NCBI GenBank assembly: GCA_963816975.1
Contig: CAWFMD010000004.1
Span: 186,001-250,000 of the forward strand
Length of the DNA stretch: 64,000 nucleotides
Reading direction: 5' to 3'
From: DASRIA01 sp963816975
GTDB lineage: Bacteria > Actinomycetota > Thermoleophilia > Solirubrobacterales > JBBDJG01
In this document: positions 41,478 through 48,695 of the stretch, in pieces
How positions within the stretch are numbered: position 1 is the stretch's first letter
How the letters are laid out: the number at the start of each line of letters is the position of its first letter
The notes under the pieces: generated by a model
The model's database searches: none
What the model was told of the DNA's origin: nothing
Seen by the model: the letters and a program-made list of their open reading frames with translations, nothing else
Made by a program: the position numbers and the translations under genes

Positions 41478-42988
41478 GCCGGCACCCGGTACGCCACCGC
41501 CTGCGCCACGTGACGCCGCTGCACCGTGTCGCACCCGTCGAGGTCCGCAAGCGTACGCGCGACGCGCATCACGCGGTCGTGGCCGCGCATGGTGAGGGTG
41601 CCGCGGTCATGCGCGTCGGACAATGCTTGCCCCGCGGCGCCGTCGAGCCGGCAGAGGCGCCGCAGCTCGGACAAGCCCATCTGGGCGTTGCACGCGGCTG
41701 CCGTCCCGGCCAGTCGGGTGCGTTGCCGCGCGCGAGCCGCGATCACGCGCGCGCGGATCGGCGCCGACGCCTCCGGCTCGGCCTCGGCGCGCAGCTCCGC
41801 GCGCGCGGGTTGCTCGACGCGCAGCACGATGTCGATGCGATCGAGCAGCGCGCCGCTGAGCTTCGCGCGGTAGCGGGCAATCACCGGCTCCGGGCACGTG
41901 CAGTCGCGGCGCGCGGCGCCGTGGTGTCCGCAGGGACACGGGTTGCTGGCGCCCACGAGCATGAACCTGGCCGGGAACGTGACCGCACGCTGCGCCCGCG
42001 TGATGCGGATCGAGCCCTCCTCCAGCGGCTGGCGCAGCGCCTCGATGGCCGGGCGGGAGAACTCCGCCAGCTCGTCCAGGAACAGGACGCCGTGCTGCGC
42101 AAGGCTCGCCTCGCCCGGCGCGGGCGGAACCCCGCCGCCGACCAGGCCTGCGGCCGAGATCGAGTGATGCGGAGCGCGAAACGGCCGAACGCGCGCGATC
42201 GGGTCGGAGCCAAGCACACCGGCGACGCTGTGCACGCGCGTGACGGCCAGCGCCTCGTCGAGCGCCAGCGGCGGGAGGATCGACGGCAGCCGCCGGGCGG
42301 CCATGGACTTGCCGCTGCCCGGCGGTCCCACCATGAAGACGTTGTGGCCGCCCGCGGCCGCGACCTCGAGGGCCCGGCGCACCGCGTGATGCCCGCGCAG
42401 CTGGCCGAAGTCCTCGACCCCGTCGCGCGGCCCCGCGAGCAGTGCGGCCACGTCCACCGCCGGGGCGACCGGCTGCTCCGCGCCCGCGAGGAACCGCACG
42501 AGCTCCAGCAGCGACCCGACCGGCACCACCTCGAGGCCTTCGACCAAGGCCGCTTCGGCGGCGTTCGCGCGCGGGATCACGAGTGTGTCGCAGCCGGCCG
42601 CGCGCGCAGCCTGGGCCATCACGATCGCGCCCCGCACACCCCGCACCGAGCCGTCGAGGCCCAGCTCCCCGCACAGCGCGCAGGCGGCGACCCGCTCGCT
42701 CGGGACCTGCCCGGACGCCGCCAGGACCGCGGCCGCAAGGCCCAGGTCGAAGCCGGGGCCTGCCTTTCGCAGGTCGGCGGGCGCCAGGTTCACCGTGATC
42801 CGTCGCAGGGGAAAGTCGAATCCCGAGTTCAGCAGCGCCGCGCGCACACGCTCGCGCGACTCCTGCACCGCGGCGTCGGGCAGGCCGACGATCGTGAACG
42901 CGGGCAGGCCCGAATGAATGTCGGCCTCGACCGTCACGGGGATTCCGTCCACGCCGAGCAGCGAGAACGTGAGGGCACGTGCGAGCAC
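41474..42988 (-). CDS. comM: Mg-chelatase-like AAA protein ComM
   Basis: A 504-residue AAA+ ATPase (YifB/ComM family) that helps branch migration in natural transformation. N-domain with VEADIHSGLPAFTIVGLPDAAVQE and NLAPADLRKAGPGFDL, Walker A MVGPPGSGKSM and Walker B GVLFLDELAEF, the sensor-type GCGHHGAARRDCTC zinc-like motif (CPCGHHG), and the C-terminal helix ending YRVPA. ATGA-coupled to dprA. Together they form a competence/recombination pair. Confidence 0.95.
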   Translation of the reverse strand: MLARALTFSLLGVDGIPVTVEADIHSGLPAFTIVGLPDAAVQESRERVRAALLNSGFDFPLRRITVNLAPADLRKAGPGFDLGLAAAVLAASGQVPSERVAACALCGELGLDGSVRGVRGAIVMAQAARAAGCDTLVIPRANAAEAALVEGLEVVPVGSLLELVRFLAGAEQPVAPAVDVAALLAGPRDGVEDFGQLRGHHAVRRALEVAAAGGHNVFMVGPPGSGKSMAARRLPSILPPLALDEALAVTRVHSVAGVLGSDPIARVRPFRAPHHSISAAGLVGGGVPPAPGEASLAQHGVLFLDELAEFSRPAIEALRQPLEEGSIRITRAQRAVTFPARFMLVGASNPCPCGHHGAARRDCTCPEPVIARYRAKLSGALLDRIDIVLRVEQPARAELRAEAEPEASAPIRARVIAARARQRTRLAGTAAACNAQMGLSELRRLCRLDGAAGQALSDAHDRGTLTMRGHDRVMRVARTLADLDGCDTVQRRHVAQAVAYRVPA

Positions 42989-43071
42989 GCCGGTGACCGT
43001 AGATGGAGATGTGTCAGACGAGCGGCGCAGTTGGTGCCGATTCGTGACCGTGCGCGGAGAAGTTCAAGTGC

Positions 43072-43476
43072 GTGGTGCATTACACCGTCGCGATGTCTCC
43101 CGACCGGCGCCAGATACTCGGACACCGCGGTGAGACCATTGCCGCGTGCCATCTCGAGCGCGCGGGCTGGCGCATCGTGGAGCGCAACTACCGTGTGCGC
43201 GAAGGAGAGATCGACCTGATCGCGGCCCGCGGCGACGTGCTCGCGTTCTGCGAGGTGAAGACGCTCGTCAGCCGCGGCGGGCCGGCGCGGGGCCCGGCCA
43301 ATCCCCTGGAGGCGGTGGGTTACCGCAAGCAGGTGAAGGTGCGGCGCATGGCACGGACATGGCTCGCCGCGCATGCCGGAAACGGCGCACCGGACCTGCG
43401 CCTCGACGTGATCGGCATCGTCCTCTCACCGGCCGGCGAGCTGCTGCGCCTCGAGCACATCGAGGGCGCGTTCTAG
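43072..43476 (+). CDS. yraN: UPF0102/YraN nuclease-fold protein
   Basis: A 134-residue protein with a restriction-endonuclease fold: GHRGETIAACHLERAGWRIV, YRVREGEIDLIAARGDVLAFCEVKT, the Asp and E-x-K motif of the PD-(D/E)xK core. Function is unknown but conserved beside dprA/comM and rnhB. GTG at 43072 is supported by GGAGAAG at 43056-43062; ATG at 43093 is a possible alternative. Here it points away from comM, unlike its usual orientation. Confidence 0.93.
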   Translation: MVHYTVAMSPDRRQILGHRGETIAACHLERAGWRIVERNYRVREGEIDLIAARGDVLAFCEVKTLVSRGGPARGPANPLEAVGYRKQVKVRRMARTWLAAHAGNGAPDLRLDVIGIVLSPAGELLRLEHIEGAF

Positions 43477-43478
43477 CG

Positions 43479-44153
43479 CTAGGCGTCGATCGCGAGCTGC
43501 TGGTAGGCGATCGACTGGAACGACCGCCGGTGCAAGGCGCTGATCCCGTTCCGCGCGATCGCGGCGCGGTGCTCCGGCGTCGAGTAGCCGACGTTGGTTT
43601 CGAAGTGCCACCCGGGCAGCTCGTCGGCGATGCGGTGCATGTAGCGATCGCGGGTGACCTTTGCGACGACCGATGCGGCGGCGATCGCCGCGCTGCGCGC
43701 GTCGCCGTCGATCACCGCCTGCTGCGTGTGGCCCACGTCACCCACCCGGAACCCGTCGACCAGGCAGATGCAACCCGGCACCGCGACCCGCCGGAGAGTG
43801 TCGCGCAGCGCTGCCAGGTTGGTCACGTGCAGTCCCCGCTCGTCGATCCCGCGCACGCAGCGCGAGGTCACGGCGACCCGCACGGCGGTCCGCATCACGA
43901 GCGGATAAAGCGCCTCGCGCTCCTCGATGTCATGTGCCTTGGAGTCGTCGAGCCGCGTCAGCGTACGGATTTCGCGCGTGGTCAGCCGCTCGTAGTCGAG
44001 CAGCACCGCGGCCGCGGCGAGCGGCCCGGCCAGGCTCCCGCGCCCGGCTTCGTCGGCGCCGGCGACAAACCGATGCCCAAGTTCCCGATCGAACCGGAAC
44101 AGCCGCGCCGCCGTCTTCCTCCGCCGCCCTCGTCCCTTACCGGCGGCCGGCAA
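43479..44153 (-). CDS. rnhB: Ribonuclease HII
   Basis: A 224-residue type 2 RNase H, which removes ribonucleotides and primer remnants from DNA. Catalytic ADEAGRGSLAGPLAAAAVLL (Asp-Glu) and DDSKAH (Asp) are present, followed by VDGFRVG and a basic C-terminus. No ATG or GTG precedes this core in frame, and a TTG at 44153 just after the lepB stop is the likely start, so the true first residue is uncertain. It converges with yraN at two bases. Confidence 0.92.
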   Translation of the reverse strand: MPAAGKGRGRRRKTAARLFRFDRELGHRFVAGADEAGRGSLAGPLAAAAVLLDYERLTTREIRTLTRLDDSKAHDIEEREALYPLVMRTAVRVAVTSRCVRGIDERGLHVTNLAALRDTLRRVAVPGCICLVDGFRVGDVGHTQQAVIDGDARSAAIAAASVVAKVTRDRYMHRIADELPGWHFETNVGYSTPEHRAAIARNGISALHRRSFQSIAYQQLAIDA

Positions 44154-44157
44154 TTGG

Positions 44158-44772
44158 TCAGAGGATCCCGATTCGCTTCGGGGGCCAGTAGGTGCCGAAC
44201 GCCTGCCCGATGATCCATTTCTCCGGGACGGGTCCCCAGAACCGGCTGTCGTCACTCGCCCCACGGTTGTCGCCCATCATAAAAAAGTGTCCAGCCGGAA
44301 TCTTGATGGGATCCGGGAAATTGCAGGTTCCGGGTGCACACGGCCTGATGTCCGACTCCGCCTGGAGCTTCCCGTTGACGACGGCGCGGCCGTCGCGCAC
44401 GGACAGGGTGTCGCCCGGAATCGCGACGATCCGCTTGATGAAGTTGACCCCGTCCTTGCCACCACTGGGCCGTGCGCAGAGCTGGTTCTCGGCGTGCTGC
44501 GCTCCACACGTGTTGTCCGCTGCGCCCTGCGGCGGGTGAAACACGACCACATCGCCGCGATCGGGGTCGCTGACCTTGTAGTTCACGCGGCTCACCAGCA
44601 CGCGCTGGCCGACGTCCAGCGTCGGTTCCATCGACTCGCTCGGAATCCGGTAGGGCTTGACCAGCACCGCCTGGATGCCGAGCGCGAGCCCGATCGCCAA
44701 CGCGACGATCACGACCAACTCGACCAGCGGGTTCTCCCTGATGCGCCGCAGCACGGAGCGAAAAGTGCTCAA
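44158..44772 (-). CDS. lepB: Signal peptidase I
   Basis: A 204-residue membrane serine protease that removes signal peptides of exported proteins. One N-terminal helix (about 17-38) precedes catalytic Ser in PSESMEPTL and Lys in KRIVAIPGD; GDNRGASDDSRFWGPV is the box E-type motif. The CGAQHAENQLCARP insert carries two Cys that may form a disulfide. ATG at 44772 overlaps the rplS stop (ATGA). Confidence 0.96.
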   Translation of the reverse strand: MSTFRSVLRRIRENPLVELVVIVALAIGLALGIQAVLVKPYRIPSESMEPTLDVGQRVLVSRVNYKVSDPDRGDVVVFHPPQGAADNTCGAQHAENQLCARPSGGKDGVNFIKRIVAIPGDTLSVRDGRAVVNGKLQAESDIRPCAPGTCNFPDPIKIPAGHFFMMGDNRGASDDSRFWGPVPEKWIIGQAFGTYWPPKRIGIL

Positions 44773-45356
44773 GCGGGCTGCTGCTCGCCCTGGGGCGCCT
44801 CATCCCCCGGTTCGGCACCCTCGGCCGGGGGCTCTGCCGCCGCCGGCTCGACAGTGGCCTCAGCCTCCTCCGCCCCGGATTCGGCGGGCTCGGCCGCTGC
44901 CACAGCCTCGGCCGCCCCGGCAGGTTCGGCCGCCTCCGCGTCTGCCGTCGCCGGCTCGCTTGCGGGCGGCGCCTGCTCCGGCGCCGCCAGCATGCCGACC
45001 TCCTCCGGGCGGAAGTCGCGCATCTCGCGCAACCGGGCGGCACGCCCGATCCGGCCCCGCAGGTAGTAGAGCTTCGCCCGCCTGACCTCGCCACGACCGA
45101 CGACCTCGATGCGCTCGATCTTCGGAGAATGGACCGGGAACGTCCGCTCGACGCCCACGCCGAACGACAGCTTCCGCACCGTGAAGGTGCGCCGGGATCC
45201 GCCACCCTTCTGCTTCAGCACCACCCCCTCGAAGACCTGCGTGCGCCGGCGCGTCCCCTCGACCACCTGGAAGTGCACGCGGACGCGGTCTCCCACGCGG
45301 AAGTCCGGAATTGCGCGCACCTGCTGGCGCTCGAGGGTGTCGATCATCTCGGTCAC
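44769..45356 (-). CDS. rplS: 50S ribosomal protein L19 with acidic Ala-rich tail
   Basis: L19 sits at the 30S-50S interface. The core residues 1-110 are typical: IPDFRVGDRVRVHFQV, EGVVLKQKGGGSRRTFTVRK and SFGVGVERTFPVHSPKIERI. About 75 further residues are nearly all Ala, Glu and Pro, giving 195 residues against 115-120 usually. GTG at 45356 is chosen; ATG at 45347 is nearly as good. A hairpin lies just upstream. It is downstream of trmD. Confidence 0.96.
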   Translation of the reverse strand: MTEMIDTLERQQVRAIPDFRVGDRVRVHFQVVEGTRRRTQVFEGVVLKQKGGGSRRTFTVRKLSFGVGVERTFPVHSPKIERIEVVGRGEVRRAKLYYLRGRIGRAARLREMRDFRPEEVGMLAAPEQAPPASEPATADAEAAEPAGAAEAVAAAEPAESGAEEAEATVEPAAAEPPAEGAEPGDEAPQGEQQPA

Positions 45357-45366
45357 GGCGATGAAA

Positions 45367-45389
45367 GAGCCGCCTCGGTGCGGCGGCTC
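45367..45389 (-). promoter_or_regulatory. Hairpin leader upstream of rplS
   Basis: GAGCCGCC (45367-45374) and GGCGGCTC (45382-45389) make an 8-bp stem between trmD and rplS. On the minus strand it is followed by TTTCAT. It could be an L19 leader or a weak intergenic terminator that tunes L19 level. Function is inference; only pairing is seen. Confidence 0.5.
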
Positions 45390-45399
45390 CAGGGGGAAA

Positions 45400-46068
45400 T
45401 CAACGCGGGCGGCTGATGTTAGCGGAACGCCAGCGCCGAACCTGCTCGTGATCCCCGGACAGCAGCACGTCCGGCACCTCCCACCCGCGGTAGCTCGCCG
45501 GGCGCGTGTAGTGCGGATACTCGACCCCACCTTCCAGCGCCGGGCTGAAGGACTCCTCGACCGGGCTCTGCGCGTCGCCCAGTGCCCCCGGCAGCTTGCG
45601 GAGCACTGCGTCCGCCACCACCATCGCCGCCAGCTCGCCCCCTGACAGCACATATGGCCCGACCGACAGTGCGTCGTTGCTGAGCTGCTCGCGCACGCGC
45701 TGGTCCACGCCCTCGTAGCGCCCGCACAGCAGCGTGAGCCGCTCGACCGCCGCCAGCTCTCGCGCCACGCCATCGTCGAGCCGGCGCCCGGCCGGGGCGA
45801 GGACCGCCACGCGGCGCTCCGCCAGCATCGCCCCGGTGTCCGGCCCGTACACCGCGCGCAGCGCCGCGTCCACGACGTCCACGCGGATCAACATGCCCGC
45901 GCCGCCGCCGTAGGGGCTGTCGTCGACCTGCCCGTTCGAGAGCGGCGTGGTGTCGCGGTAGTTGAAGAGGCGCAGATCGTGCCCGAGCCCCAGCGCGTTG
46001 CGCACGTGCCGCTGCGAGTGAAACCACCCGAACCACTCGGGGAACAGCGTGAAGACGTCAATCTGCAA
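45400..46068 (-). CDS. trmD: tRNA (guanine-N1-)-methyltransferase
   Basis: A 222-residue SPOUT methyltransferase that makes m1G37 in tRNAs. It starts at QIDVFTLFPEWF and carries DSPYGGGAGMLIRVD, LLCGRYEGVDQRV and the trefoil-knot loop GPYVLSGGELAAMVV. The only plausible start is TTG at 46066-46068, inside the rimM end, an 11-base overlap. It is part of the rpsP-rimM-trmD-rplS set. Confidence 0.95.
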   Translation of the reverse strand: MQIDVFTLFPEWFGWFHSQRHVRNALGLGHDLRLFNYRDTTPLSNGQVDDSPYGGGAGMLIRVDVVDAALRAVYGPDTGAMLAERRVAVLAPAGRRLDDGVARELAAVERLTLLCGRYEGVDQRVREQLSNDALSVGPYVLSGGELAAMVVADAVLRKLPGALGDAQSPVEESFSPALEGGVEYPHYTRPASYRGWEVPDVLLSGDHEQVRRWRSANISRPR

Positions 46069-46546
46069 GGTCGCCCACGAATCCCGTGTCGATGTCGATG
46101 CGCCCGGCCCCCACGTCCACGGAGCGCACGGCGTCGCCGACCAGCGGCACGAGCAGCAACCCGCCTGCCGGCCGTGCGACTTCGAGCACGTCCGCGGCGG
46201 GGAGCAGCAGCACGTCGGCGACGGTCCCCACCGGCTCTGATCCGTCCACCACCTCGCACCCGACGAGGTCGTCCACCAGGAACTCGCCGGCGGGGATGGC
46301 CACATCTCCCCGGGGAACGTGGATCTCGGCGCCGCGCAGCGCCTCCGCACCGGCACGCCCGTCCGCACCCTCGAGCTTCACGAGGGGACGTGCCGCGGTC
46401 CCCCCGCGCCAGGCGACCCGCATCTCGCGTCCGCCCACGATCAAGCTGCGGCCGGGGTCGAGCAGCGCGAGGCGGTTGGTGGGCTCGCCCACCGTGAACG
46501 CGCCCTCCGTTCCATGCGGCCGCCCGACTCGTCCGATTCGCAGCAA
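46058..46546 (-). CDS. rimM: Ribosome maturation factor RimM
   Basis: RimM assists 30S head maturation, binding S19. Core residues run from LRIGRVGRPHGTEGAFTV to the PRC-barrel domain (GEFLVDDLVGCEVVDG). From TTG at 46546 it has 162 residues, the normal length. The same frame stays open through five 33-bp repeats to a GTG at 46771 within khpA, so a longer repeat-bearing form cannot be excluded. TTG is preferred because the repeats would add a low-complexity N-terminus. Confidence 0.88.
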   Translation of the reverse strand: MLRIGRVGRPHGTEGAFTVGEPTNRLALLDPGRSLIVGGREMRVAWRGGTAARPLVKLEGADGRAGAEALRGAEIHVPRGDVAIPAGEFLVDDLVGCEVVDGSEPVGTVADVLLLPAADVLEVARPAGGLLLVPLVGDAVRSVDVGAGRIDIDTGFVGDLAD

Positions 46547-46547
46547 G

Positions 46548-46712
46548 CCCGTCGCAGACCCGTCGTCCGGCTGGCCGGAGCCCGTCGCAGACCCGTCATC
46601 CGGCTGGCCGGAGCCCGTCGCAGACCCGTCATCCGGCTGGCCGGAGCCCGTCGCAGACCCGTCATCCGGCTGGCCGGAGCCCGTCGCAGACCCGTCATCC
46701 GGCTGGCCGGAT
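46548..46712 (-). repeat. Five tandem 33-bp repeats between khpA and rimM
   Basis: Five units at 46548-46580, 46581-46613, 46614-46646, 46647-46679 and 46680-46712. The units differ at one or two positions (CGTCGTCC in the first, CGTCATCC in the rest; GGAT rather than GGAG ends the last). Each holds a small TCCGG/CCGGA hairpin. If read in the rimM frame they would encode an 11-residue repeat (SGQPDDGSATG). They are likely a VNTR in the khpA-rimM spacer. Copy number may vary between strains. Confidence 0.93.
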
Positions 46713-46717
46713 GACGG
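46692..46717 (-). promoter_or_regulatory. 11-bp hairpin just after the khpA stop
   Basis: CCGTCATCCGG (46692-46702) pairs fully with CCGGATGACGG (46707-46717) around CTGG. It lies eight bases after the khpA stop on the minus strand and contains most of the fifth repeat unit. It is followed on the minus strand by no T-tract, so it may protect the 3' end or be the seed from which the repeats grew. Confidence 0.55.
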
Positions 46718-46724
46718 TTCTTCT

Positions 46725-46958
46725 CTAGTCGACGATCTCGACGAGGACCCGCTTTCCCTCTTTGGTGCCACCGGCCTTCATGATCGCGCGCAGGGACTTC
46801 GCGGTGCGGCCGTTGCGGCCGATCACCTTGCCGCGGTCCTCCTCGGCAACGATCAGCTCGTAGACGAGGGTCTCGTCCTCCTCTTCGAACTCGTCCACCC
46901 GCACCTGGTCGGGGTGATCCACCAGGGTCCTGGCGAGGAACTCCAGGAGCTCCTTCAG
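46725..46958 (-). CDS. khpA: KH-domain RNA-binding protein KhpA
   Basis: A 77-residue single KH-domain protein that binds RNA and partners with KhpB/Jag in cell-elongation control. VIGRNGRTAKSLRAIMKAGG is the KH loop GxxG. The usual KhpA N-helix (KELLEFLARTLVDHPDQV) is present only if translation begins at CTG 46958, overlapping the rpsP stop as CTGA and preceded by AAGGGG. The alternative GTG at 46922 would remove that conserved helix (65 aa). Confidence 0.9.
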   Translation of the reverse strand: MKELLEFLARTLVDHPDQVRVDEFEEEDETLVYELIVAEEDRGKVIGRNGRTAKSLRAIMKAGGTKEGKRVLVEIVD

Positions 46959-47200
46959 GCGGTGATCCCCTTCGCCTTCATCAGCTTCTTGACGGTCCCC
47001 GAGGGCTGCGCGCCCTGCTGGATCCAGGCCCTGATCTTCTCCTCGTCCAGATCGATCGTGGAGGGGTCCGTCTGGGGGTTGTAGTGACCGAGCACCTCGA
47101 TGAAGCGCCCGTCGCGCGGGTTGCGCTGGTCCGTCGCGACCACTCGCCAGATGGGGTTGTTGCGTGCGCCCACCCGCGTCAGCCTGATCCTTACCGCCAA
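46955..47200 (-). CDS. rpsP: 30S ribosomal protein S16
   Basis: An 81-residue small-subunit protein, AVRIRLTRVGARNNPIWRVV, with FIEVLGHYNPQTDPSTIDL and the IRAWIQQGAQPSGTVKKL end. Start is TTG at 47198-47200 with AAAGG seven bases upstream. Downstream of ffh after a 79-base spacer containing alternative helices. Coupled by CTGA overlap to khpA. Confidence 0.96.
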   Translation of the reverse strand: MAVRIRLTRVGARNNPIWRVVATDQRNPRDGRFIEVLGHYNPQTDPSTIDLDEEKIRAWIQQGAQPSGTVKKLMKAKGITA

Positions 47201-47221
47201 GTCACACCTTTCGATCGTTCC

Positions 47222-47269
47222 GGGACGCTGGGAAGGATAGGGCAGTCAACGGGCTCAGGCGTCCCAGCG
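47222..47269 (-). promoter_or_regulatory. Mutually exclusive helices in the rpsP leader
   Basis: In the ffh-rpsP spacer, CGCTGGGA (47269-47262) can pair with TCCCAGCG (47233-47226), or GGGACGC (47265-47259) with GCGTCCC (47228-47222). Both use overlapping halves, so they cannot form together. Such switches are typical of ribosomal-protein autoregulation. S16 or another r-protein could be the ligand; that is inference. A TTGACT also lies within 47240-47250. Confidence 0.5.
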
Positions 47270-47279
47270 CACGCTGGTG

Positions 47280-48614
47280 TCAGCCCCCGCCGCGCATCAA
47301 CTGGTCCATCGAGGGCATCTTGCCCTGCTGGAGCGAGCGCATCATCTTCTGCATCTGGCCGAACTGCTTGATCAGCTGGTTCACGGCCTGCACGCTGGTG
47401 CCCGACCCCGTCGCGATCCGCTTTCGCCGGGACCCGTTGATGACCTGGGGGCGCCGCCGCTCCTCGGCGGTCATCGACAGGACGATCGCCTCGATCCGGT
47501 CCAGCTCGCGCTCGTCGATCTTCGCGTTCTTGAGCTGTTTCAGCTGCCCGAAGCCAGGCAGCATTCCCATCAGGTTGCCGAGCGGCCCCATGCGACGGAT
47601 CTGCTTCATCTGGTCGAGGAAGTCGTCGAAGCCGAACTCCTGCTTGCGGATCTTGCGCTCCAGCTCCTGCGCGCGGTCGTCGTCGACGGTCTGCTCGGCC
47701 TTCTCGATGAAGGTCAGGACGTCACCCATCCCGAGGATCCGCGACGCCATCCGGTCCGGATGGAAGGGCTCGAACTCCGAAAGCTTCTCGCCGGTCGAGG
47801 CGTACATGATCGGCTTGCCGGTGACGGCCTTGATCGACAGCGCCGCGCCGCCTCGCGCGTCGCCGTCGAGCTTCGTCATCACGACTCCGTCGAACTGCGC
47901 GGTCTCGGCGAACTGCTCGGCCACGTTGACGGCATCCTGCCCGGTCATCGCGTCCACCACCAGCAGGACGTTGTGCGGGCGCACGCGCTGCTTGATGTCG
48001 GCCAGCTCACGCATCAGGTCCTTGTCGATGTGGAGCCGGCCGGAGGTGTCGACGACCAGCACGTCACGCTCCTCGCGACGCGCCTGGTCGAGCGCCCATG
48101 CGGCGATGTCGCGCGGGTCGCGGTCGGTGCCCTGCTGATAGACCGTCGCGTGGGCCTGCGCCCCGACCTTCACCAGCTGGTCCACCGCAGCCGGCCGGTA
48201 GACGTCGCAGGCGGCGAGCGCCACGTCCTTGCCCTCGGACTTCAGCAGCGTGGCGAGCTTTCCGCACGCCGTCGTCTTGCCCGAGCCCTGGAGCCCCGCC
48301 ATCAGGATCACGGTCGGCGCCTTCTGGGAAAAGGCGATCTGCCGGGCCGAGTCGCCCATCAGCGCGGTCAGCTCGTCGTTCACGATCTTCACGACCTGCT
48401 GGCCGGGGTTGAGGCTCTCCATCACCTCCTTGCCGAGCGCGCGCTCCTTGACGGTCGCCGTGAAGCTGCGCACGACCTTGAAGTTGACGTCGGCCTCGAG
48501 CAGCGCGAGGCGGATCTCGCGCATCGCCTTGTTGACGTCGTCCTCGTTCAGCTTGCCGCGCGCGCGGACGTCCGAGAGGACCGCCTGGAGCTTGTCGGAG
48601 AGTGCGTCGAACAC
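47280..48614 (-). CDS. ffh: Signal recognition particle protein Ffh
   Basis: A 444-residue SRP54 GTPase that binds signal sequences and SRP RNA. N-domain (FDALSDKLQAVLSDVRARGKL), G-domain (MAGLQGSGKTTACGKLA, DTSGRLHIDKDLM, TKLDGDARGGAAL) and Met-rich M-domain (GNLMGMLPGFGQLKQL, QMQKMMRSLQ). GTG at 48614 matches the usual N-terminus; frame is open upstream. FtsY, its receptor, is at 55.9 kb in the window. Confidence 0.97.
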   Translation of the reverse strand: MFDALSDKLQAVLSDVRARGKLNEDDVNKAMREIRLALLEADVNFKVVRSFTATVKERALGKEVMESLNPGQQVVKIVNDELTALMGDSARQIAFSQKAPTVILMAGLQGSGKTTACGKLATLLKSEGKDVALAACDVYRPAAVDQLVKVGAQAHATVYQQGTDRDPRDIAAWALDQARREERDVLVVDTSGRLHIDKDLMRELADIKQRVRPHNVLLVVDAMTGQDAVNVAEQFAETAQFDGVVMTKLDGDARGGAALSIKAVTGKPIMYASTGEKLSEFEPFHPDRMASRILGMGDVLTFIEKAEQTVDDDRAQELERKIRKQEFGFDDFLDQMKQIRRMGPLGNLMGMLPGFGQLKQLKNAKIDERELDRIEAIVLSMTAEERRRPQVINGSRRKRIATGSGTSVQAVNQLIKQFGQMQKMMRSLQQGKMPSMDQLMRGGG

Positions 48615-48695
48615 CTGGCTACAAGGATAGGGGCGCCGGCGCGTCGCGATCGAAGGGGCCCCCGAGGTGCCGTCGGGCAACCGGCGGCGAGCCCG

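Noticed and set aside
46059..46771. RimM beginning at GTG 46771 with an N-terminal SGQPDDGSATG repeat
   Set aside because: It would overlap khpA by 47 bases and add about 75 disordered residues; the TTG at 46546 gives a standard-length RimM. Kept as an alternative.
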